The notes beneath the pieces were generated by a model that was not told where the DNA came from, searched no databases, and saw nothing but the letters and a program-made list of their open reading frames with translations. Of a stretch of 64,000 nt of DNA, positions 58,167-64,000 are shown in pieces. Within the stretch, counting starts at the first letter, position 1; each line of letters begins with the position of its first letter. The position numbers and the translations under genes are program-made. The DNA comes from Hyaloperonospora brassicae (lineage: Eukaryota > Oomycota > Peronosporomycetes > Peronosporales > Peronosporaceae). The stretch covers positions 275,115 to 339,114 of the forward strand of contig CANTFL010001403.1 in NCBI GenBank assembly GCA_947650285.1. Reading direction: 5' to 3'.

Positions 58167-58242
58167 GTCATCGATCGGATCGATAGTAGTGTCATCGATC
58201 GGATCGATGGGGTAGTGTCATCGATCGGATTGATGGGGTAGT
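58167..58242. repeat. GTCATCGATCGGAT tandem repeat, three units
   Basis: Three adjacent units of 24, 26 and 26 bases, each beginning GTCATCGATCGGAT and ending in TAGT, at 58167, 58191 and 58217. The ATCGATCGGATCGAT core is partly self-complementary. Confidence 0.9.
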
Positions 58243-59227
58243 GACTAGATCCGTGCAGTTCCAAGAGTGCATCTACAGCTTCATATCGAACGATGCGCCT
58301 GACGCGCCTGAACACCGTCTGGCAGGGAGCAGATGATGTACCGTTTCGAGCATGAGAGGCCACCGGAACTGCTTTTGGAGCACAAGTGGTGGATCGAGCT
58401 TGGAGGCGACAATCGAGTCGTAGCGCAGATGACAGAAACTTCGGTGAGTGCCGGCACTGTTGGTCGTCTGTACACACTGATTGACCGGATCTCTTTCGTC
58501 CGCACAAGTGACCACATCGCCACCACTGTCGTTGTCGGGAAGCGTCCTTGGTCATAGCTGAGGGATGTGGACATGACTTGCTCACTGTCCGTCCACGCTG
58601 ATGATCTCGAACAGGTCAGTGTACCGGCATTCCAGACCAACGATGTCATTTGCGGTGAAGGGGGTGATGACTAGTCCGTCGTGATACGGAAGTCGGCCGA
58701 TATTGCACTTGCTTCTGTAGTTGGTCGCGTGATCGAGGGACTGGACGTCAGTGCTTGACGATCGAGACGTGCGTCGGGCAGCAGCACGAGTTGGCGGATG
58801 ACCACTGTCAAGCCGATAAGCGAACGGACGAGACCGAACGGCTGATACGAGTAGTCGGGCTCCAGTCCGCGTACGATCACGATCGAGCGCCAACGTCCAA
58901 GAGCTCACATTAGTCCATCGTTGACACATGCGCATGGTTCGACGAGAAGCACCACTCGAGAAAGAGCTATCGCGAAGTGAGAGACGGACGTCGTGCCTGC
59001 AAACGGCAGCCACGACATTGTCAAAAAGCATTGTCAAGTGATATCAGTCTGTTTGCAGTGCCACACCTCTCGACTTGGACCGACACGACTGCTGAAGCAA
59101 CGTGGCCAATGCCGACAACACAGCCTTCCTGACCAAGACTTGCTAGATGGAGCAACTATTCGCTTCTCCACACAAGTGCCTATGTCTACGCGCTCCTGTG
59201 CTCGTGAGTCGGACCTTTGACACCGTT
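58243..59227. other. Gene-poor tract with possible coding debris
   Basis: The + frame at 58333-58557 (start MMYRFEHERPPELLLEHKWW) reads as ordinary protein text for 74 residues. It has no recognisable family, and later text in shifted frames suggests decay. Otherwise stop-dense. Confidence 0.35.
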
Positions 59228-60171
59228 CCCGTCATCAGCTTCTCCACCTCATGAGCAGTCAGTCGCCTGTGGATGCGATACATGAGCATTCGCGATATTT
59301 CACTGAGCGCGTGAACACTTCCATCTGGAGTCCCAAGCCATGACGAGGACGAGGCGACTGCACGTGCAGCTGCACAACGTACAGTGATTCATGATCACTT
59401 CCAGCTCCACTCGAATGCAGCACGTGGTCCAGTCGCCACGACACGTCCCCGACTTGAGCAAAGTCAAAGTCCGATTGACATCGCAACACGAGCATCATCA
59501 GCTCATCATGAAGCAGGTGGACCTTGTGCTTGTCCCATATCATCGACACGCCATCAACCAACGGCCGCATCGATGTCCCACGTACTGGCACTGTCGAGCC
59601 CACGACGCAGTCTCGACACAGCTGCAGGAATGACTGACAGAAGTTCGTTCTGCAGCGCTTTCTTAGTTAGTCCAAGAGCGTCGAGTTGTTGCTGTTGCCT
59701 ATACACAAGTATAGAAAAGAGTGAGGAGAGAGAGAGCGAGCGAGAGAGAGAGAGGAGAGAGAACGGCACGGCATGTGCCGCTGTCAGCGATACAGTTGGC
59801 GTTTTCCAGACAGATTCGTCGCTGTGCTTTCATCTCGTACCGCAGCGCAACAGACAATCGATCGGTCGGTCGTCTCCTTCTGTAGCACATCAGCAGTGAT
59901 CGCGTACGTTGCTGCCAGAGCTTCGTCGTCGATGTGGTTGCTGTCGCGCTGCTGGTCGACAATCTGTTGGCTGCTGGAGGTATACGATCGCTCTGTGTTA
60001 GCTCGGAGACTGCAGCATCGACCAGCGCCTCTAGAGACGAAGCACATCGAGACGGGAGCAGGGCGCGAAACTTGAGGGAAGTACGTACCACAGACGCATT
60101 GGACACCACTGCGCACGAGACGAAGGGGTCTTTGCGTCCGGTCGGTCGGTCGGTCGGCCGCTGCTGGTCAC
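59228..60171 (-). pseudogene. COMM domain-containing protein, decayed second copy
   Basis: Collinear with the intact gene at 27838-28736 across all three exons and both introns, but disabled many times. The start codon equivalent at 60169-60171 is GTG where the intact copy has ATG. A one-base loss near 59996 shifts exon 1. The intron 2 acceptor AG is changed to GG at 59471-59472. A further one-base loss near 59297 shifts the COMM domain after VFTRSV, and the closing helix is replaced by a short insertion. Recognisable remnants include SSLEALVDAAVSEL, QLDALGLTKKALQNELL and DVSWRLDHVLHSSGAGS. Intron donors GTACGAG and GTACGTG are still conserved. Intron 1 has gained a GA-rich tract at 59717-59762. 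Together with its neighbour it forms the second copy of the duplicated cassette. Confidence 0.85.
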
Positions 60172-60307
60172 GGGGTCAGTGAGTGAGTGTCTACACAGCA
60201 AACGAGTCAAAAGACGCAACAAACAACAAAGTGGCAAAAGCGTCTATTAGCGTCTTTGCGTACAACAAACAAAGCGGTCTGGCGGCTGCGAAGTGGCTAC
60301 ATTCAGG
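60172..60307. other. Spacer of the second cassette
   Basis: 136 bases between the decayed COMM start and the stop codon of the RxLR-like gene. The GGTCTCTC array of the first cassette is absent; a short GGTC run (GTCGGTCGGTCGGTCGG, near 60140-60157) lies instead inside the COMM remnant. Confidence 0.6.
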
Positions 60308-61012
60308 CTAGCCCGACATGCTTTCCAGGTTCGAGCCCGACATGGGTTCCAAAGGCGTCGCCACTTCATGCTTGTTCGCCAAATGGAGTGCCCACCCAGT
60401 CATCGCACCGAGCAAGGCAATCACAGCGAGTGAAACAAACGCGACTTTCAGTGGGGATGGATGTCCGCCGGCTTCTTTTATCGTTTTGGCAGCTTCTGCA
60501 GCTTTAGCCTCCGCTTCGAGCTCTTCCTTCGTCTTGGGCGGCGCATCAACGACTTCGTCCTTGGACTTGGCGACCCCATCAGCGCCTTCGTCCTTCGACT
60601 TGGCGACCCCACCAGTGACCTCGTCCGTCGCTTTCGCGGCCCCACCAGTGACGTCCTCCGCCGCTTTCGCGGTCACCCCAGAAACTTGTTCGACCGGTTT
60701 GGCTGCGCTCGCGAGATGTTCGTTCACTTTAACTGCCGCACCAGTGATGACTTCGTCAGCAGTTTGTATCTTTGACGACGATGCCAACAGACCTCCATCA
60801 GCTTTGGACATAGACGCTGCACGGGACAAGGTCTCGTCAGCAGCGCCAAGTGGCACTCTGTCCTCTTGGATACGCTCTGCCGCACGGAGGAGGCGAATCT
60901 CGGTGCTCTCGATGACTCGGCTATCCACAGGAGAAGGGTCCGCGCTGGCAAAGCTGACATAGCTTTCGACAGAGGTGGCCACAAGTAGGACAAGGGCGAC
61001 GTGGAGACGCAT
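60308..61012 (-). CDS. Candidate RxLR-type secreted protein with C-terminal membrane anchor
   Basis: A 234-residue predicted secreted protein, a candidate host-targeted effector. Residues 1-24 form a signal peptide (MRLHVALVLLVATSV, then FASA before the likely cut). RLLR lies at 40-43 and acidic EDR at 50-52, the order and distance typical of RxLR-dEER effectors, although the EER is degenerate. The body (about 95-165) is built of Ala/Lys/Asp/Gly-rich repeats such as AAKATDEVTGG and VAKSKDE, likely helical. A single hydrophobic span follows at about 190-212 (VAFVSLAVIALLGAMTGW), then a tail with a doubled SGSNLESMSG-like motif. Oomycete effectors with a C-terminal span that anchor in host ER membranes are known; that is the model here, by inference. 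Its paralogue is at 29032-29463. ATG 61012 is preferred over 61096 because a core promoter lies between them. Confidence 0.75.
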   Translation of the reverse strand: MRLHVALVLLVATSVESYVSFASADPSPVDSRVIESTEIRLLRAAERIQEDRVPLGAADETLSRAASMSKADGGLLASSSKIQTADEVITGAAVKVNEHLASAAKPVEQVSGVTAKAAEDVTGGAAKATDEVTGGVAKSKDEGADGVAKSKDEVVDAPPKTKEELEAEAKAAEAAKTIKEAGGHPSPLKVAFVSLAVIALLGAMTGWALHLANKHEVATPLEPMSGSNLESMSG

Positions 61013-61048
61013 GATACTTGCCGAGTCGCTCAATGTGTAGTCAAAAGG

Positions 61049-61064
61049 GAATTGAGGAATGAGC
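61049..61064 (-). promoter_or_regulatory. Near-perfect oomycete core promoter of the RxLR-like gene
   Basis: Minus-strand GCTCATTCCTCAATTC agrees with the oomycete consensus GCTCATTYYNCAWTTT at 15 of 16 positions. It ends 37 nt upstream of ATG 61012, the usual short leader length, and supports both transcription and this start. Confidence 0.75.
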
Positions 61065-63797
61065 TCGTAGATCAGGAGCAACTGTGGAGGATCCACCTTT
61101 CTCTTGAGACACTCAGACCAGTGTCAGTACGAGAGCTTCTTCAATCTGGTCTGCCGGCTCGCACTCTTCAGACGTCGTCAAGATATCGGCCCGTTTTACC
61201 TGTTCTCCGGGAATGGCGACACGTACGGAGACATTGCAAAATCTCTAGGCACACGGTCCGGTGATGGTCAGGTTTTTTGTCAGCTCGGTCAGCCGCCTAT
61301 ATGTCGTGCCGAGTCAACGAGTGGACAGAGACTGTCTAGTGAGCTCTTGTAACGTGGTAAATGCGCAGACAGCACCACCAGTCCCGTGAGCACGCGAATG
61401 AGTGTCGTCTGCGCTTCGTCAGTCTGGCCTACTGGCTCCGGCGGATCTCGTCGCAAGTGTCGGTGCTCGAACCGGATACGTGAGATGCAGGCCTTGGCTC
61501 TGCGCCGTGCGCCATTTTATGCTCCAGTTCGGCGGGATACTGAGCGTTGGCTCACCTGATGCCTTTTTGGCAGTAACATTCGCAAAATGCGGAAGTCGAA
61601 ACAAAATGTCGTTGAGCCGAATAGTGTCCAGACCGGAGAGATTTGTCAGCAAATAGATGCTCGGATCCCACATCAAGTCGCCATCACGAAAGCGGCCAGG
61701 AATTACGCCACGATGGCACGCTAGGACTTCCTAAGTGGAACAGGCCTCCTAGCCATGCGGCCTCTGCTCCCTGGAGCAGTTTGAAGCGCGACGCGAAGCC
61801 CAGCCATCCGGCCAAGAGTGCGCACAAAGTTCTAACCCCTGACTCGGTCATTATCACGTGGCCTTTCGGGAGATCCCCCGTGACGCGTGGAGTATCGAGC
61901 CAGCAGAATGAAGAACGTGGTAGGAGATAGTTCGTGTTATGGTAGATGACCGTGGTGGTTTCCACAACACAGACGTCCTGAGTAGCGATAAGTAGCTCTA
62001 ATATAGATTTTGCCTCTCTCTAGATGTTCGGATCTGATATAATTCCGGATGAACTGGTTTGGGCTGATCGGATGGAAGGCTGCTTGGGGACATAATAGAT
62101 ACTTCGTGACCGTATAGCCATGCGCTCAAGGAGTGGTACTACATGCCAGCTCTTGATAGAGAGGTAGACGAGTTTATTTACCCTTGGATGGTTGCAAGAT
62201 GTCTGATAGATCCTAAGTCTGGTTAGCAACGCCGGTTCATGTGCTGAGTCCTGTGGTTGTCCGAGCCTTGTCACCTGAGGTGACGGCTCTCGGGGTTGCC
62301 TGTCAATCGCACGTTGGCCGAATCATAGGCGTGCGCCGTGTGTTTTCGTGTCGTCGCGCCGGTACTCACGCTTTGCCACTGCTCGGAGTTGCCACATGCC
62401 GGCGTCCCAAAAAAGTCCTTATCACTACCTTCGAGACAACGTTGAGACGGAACGAGCCCAATTTCGAAGTATCCGTAAGCTGGTAATGCAAATACTACTC
62501 AGAATAGTCCGCCGTCGCGCCCATACGCGCGCGTACTCTGTCTCACCATCCGGATGATCGCAAAGAAAACGTTCCTTAATAACGGACGACACACCGATGC
62601 TTGACGGCGGGCACAATTTGCGAGAAAGACGTGCAAGCAAGTAAGCGCCCATTTTTTCACCGGTCTAGTGATAGACGGGCTTCTGCCAACAAGCCTGTGC
62701 GCTCGGGTACGCCCATATAAATACGCCTTCTTGTTTCCTGGTCTCCTCAACAGCACTGTAATCCAACGACAACTCGTGTCGCGTTCGCGCCCCGTAAAAG
62801 AGCGATTGAGTTGGTGCAGTACAACTCGATAAATTTGACCACGCCTGGGTAACCATTAGATCATTGTCATGAGCCCAGATGGTAGCAGGGTGTCTCCGTT
62901 GACAACGCAGCCTGCCACGCGCTAGCTTAAGTTGTATGTCGTATCTTCTCCACAGTAGAGTTCAATACAACGTGCGCCCTGTAAACGAACGAATGATGTT
63001 TCTTGGTCGCCCACAAGACGTGTGAACACGCAATGGATTCAGGCACGCTAAAATCAATTCCGCGAAGAATCGGATGCATAGGGAGAAAGTGTCGGAATGT
63101 CTCGCAGTCCGCCACCGTCTTCTGCATCTCACAGATAATGTTGCTAGCCTCCAATGAGTTCCATTGCTTCTTTTCGAAATAAACAGTTCCTTAATGGCTG
63201 ATGTCCTCTCTTGCTATCATTCCTTTTATGCGGCCCTGTGTGGCGCGTTCACGTTCATAAACATAGTTTTTAGAGGTGGAGCGTGTCTCAACATCAAACT
63301 CCGTCGTACTTGCAGCGTTGCCCAGATGTCAACATTTAGTGCGTTCAAAAATCGTCAGTCCCTAGCGGCGTAGCTTATCGTGTCAATGCATGGTGCTGTA
63401 TGTTTTACGAATGACGAAGAACAAGTCAGGACCCCAATGTGGTGAATTCGCAGGTCTGCTATCGTGCAAGGTCTGTTCTTGGCATACTGCTGGAATGCTA
63501 GATACTTCTCTTTGTATTCGAGAATATATGGGTCATACGTCCAAGAGTATGTAGGCCAAAATCTTGCCACTACATGGGTCAGTGGATAACCACACCGAGG
63601 AACCGGTTTCGCAAGCTGTAACACCCAGTACCAGGGGGGAATCAGCTGAACATTCAATCTCTTTAGGGTAGTGGTGCAAGCCTTAAAGCTCGCTCTCTGG
63701 TATAATAGGCAGTCTGAGAAATGAATCATATTTGGACTTTCGAGTGAGATTTTAATAGGCAAATATGCAAATGTCCACGTTTCTTTTTGAAGGAAAA
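61065..63797 (-). pseudogene. Decayed coding relic on the minus strand, family unknown
   Basis: Successive minus-strand blocks read as coherent protein but are separated by stops and frame changes: 63355-63700 (PWYWVLQLAKPVPRCGYPL), 62930-63150 (MHPILRGIDFSVPESIACS), 62425-62620 (CDHPDGETEYARVW) and 61490-61676 (LDTIRLNDILFRLPHFANV). The order and single strand suggest one or more decayed long genes or a transposon. No catalytic motif could be recognised, so no identity is offered. Confidence 0.3.
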
Positions 63798-63925
63798 TAA
63801 AAAAATGCCCCATTTATTCACGAAAATAAAAGAATGACCCAGATATTGGAAAAACAAAAAGGCCTTAGATAATAAAAAAATAAAAAAATGCCTTCGATAA
63901 TAACGAAAATAAAAAAGGCCACAAC
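63798..63925. repeat. A-rich degenerate tandem repeat
   Basis: About four to five imperfect units of roughly 26-32 bases, each with an AAAATAAAAAAATGCC-like core (variants AATGACC, AAGGCC). Read directly; unit borders are approximate. Confidence 0.65.
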
Positions 63926-63929
63926 CAGG

Positions 63930-63990
63930 GGCACACCCCATTTTTGCTAAAGGCACACCCCATTTTTGCTACGGGCACACCCGCAATTTT
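63930..63990. repeat. 22-bp tandem repeat at the window edge
   Basis: Two near-identical 22-base units GGCACACCCCATTTTTGCTA plus two bases (63930 and 63952), followed by a partial diverged third unit from 63974. It directly follows the A-rich array and may continue beyond the window. Confidence 0.85.
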
Positions 63991-64000
63991 AAAATGATAA

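Noticed and set aside
57737..58585. 282-codon minus-strand open frame
   Set aside because: Crosses the GTCATCGATCGGAT tandem repeat (reading SIRSMT repeats) and has no family resemblance or consistent composition.
1..64000. tRNA, rRNA or spliceosomal RNA genes
   Set aside because: Looked for B-box-like GGTTCGA text and cloverleaf context; the only good match (47159-47166) lies at the OAT intron 2 acceptor and exon 3. None supported by eye; a covariance-model scan would settle it.

Overview
The window is nuclear DNA of an oomycete, most likely a plant-pathogenic Peronosporales species (Phytophthora or downy mildew). The grounds are short introns (66-136 nt, GT..AG), matches to the 16-nt oomycete core promoter GCTCATTYYNCAWTTT just upstream of several start codons, a candidate RxLR-type secreted protein, Ty3/gypsy relics, and compact housekeeping islands separated by long decayed gene-poor tracts. 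Exact species cannot be read from the sequence. Intron coordinates were worked out by hand from splice consensus, reading phase and family conservation.

Layout. 1-7.4 kb: the 3' part of a Dicer-like gene and a PARN-type deadenylase, both on +. 7.8-9.7 kb: a bZIP transcription factor on -, with a low-complexity upstream region. 10-16.5 kb: no convincing gene; microsatellites and a 37-bp tandem repeat. 16.6-18.4 kb: a five-exon TBC1D22-type Rab GAP. 18.4-23 kb: decayed DNA with a possible SET/MYND-like relic. 23-26.2 kb: a SERCA-type Ca2+ ATPase on -. 27.8-29.5 kb: a three-exon COMM-domain gene and a small secreted single-pass membrane protein, both on -. 29.5-39.5 kb: AT-richer, stop-riddled sequence with a gypsy LTR and gag relic. 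39.6-55.2 kb: a dense island holding a small zinc-finger protein, ARP2, AMP deaminase, ornithine aminotransferase, SMC6 and two tandem ENT nucleoside transporters. 55-59 kb: gene-poor. 59.2-61 kb: a second, decayed COMM-domain copy beside an RxLR-like secreted membrane protein. 61-64 kb: relics and short tandem repeats.

Functional themes. Dicer-like and PARN both act on RNA. AMP deaminase and the ENT transporters both bear on purine handling, though they are separated by OAT and SMC6. The most interesting structure is a duplicated cassette (COMM-domain gene plus secreted membrane protein) about 31 kb apart in the same orientation. In one copy the COMM gene is intact and its partner lacks an RxLR motif. 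In the other the COMM gene is destroyed while the partner carries RLLR and an acidic EDR motif, an alanine-rich repeat region and a near-perfect core promoter.
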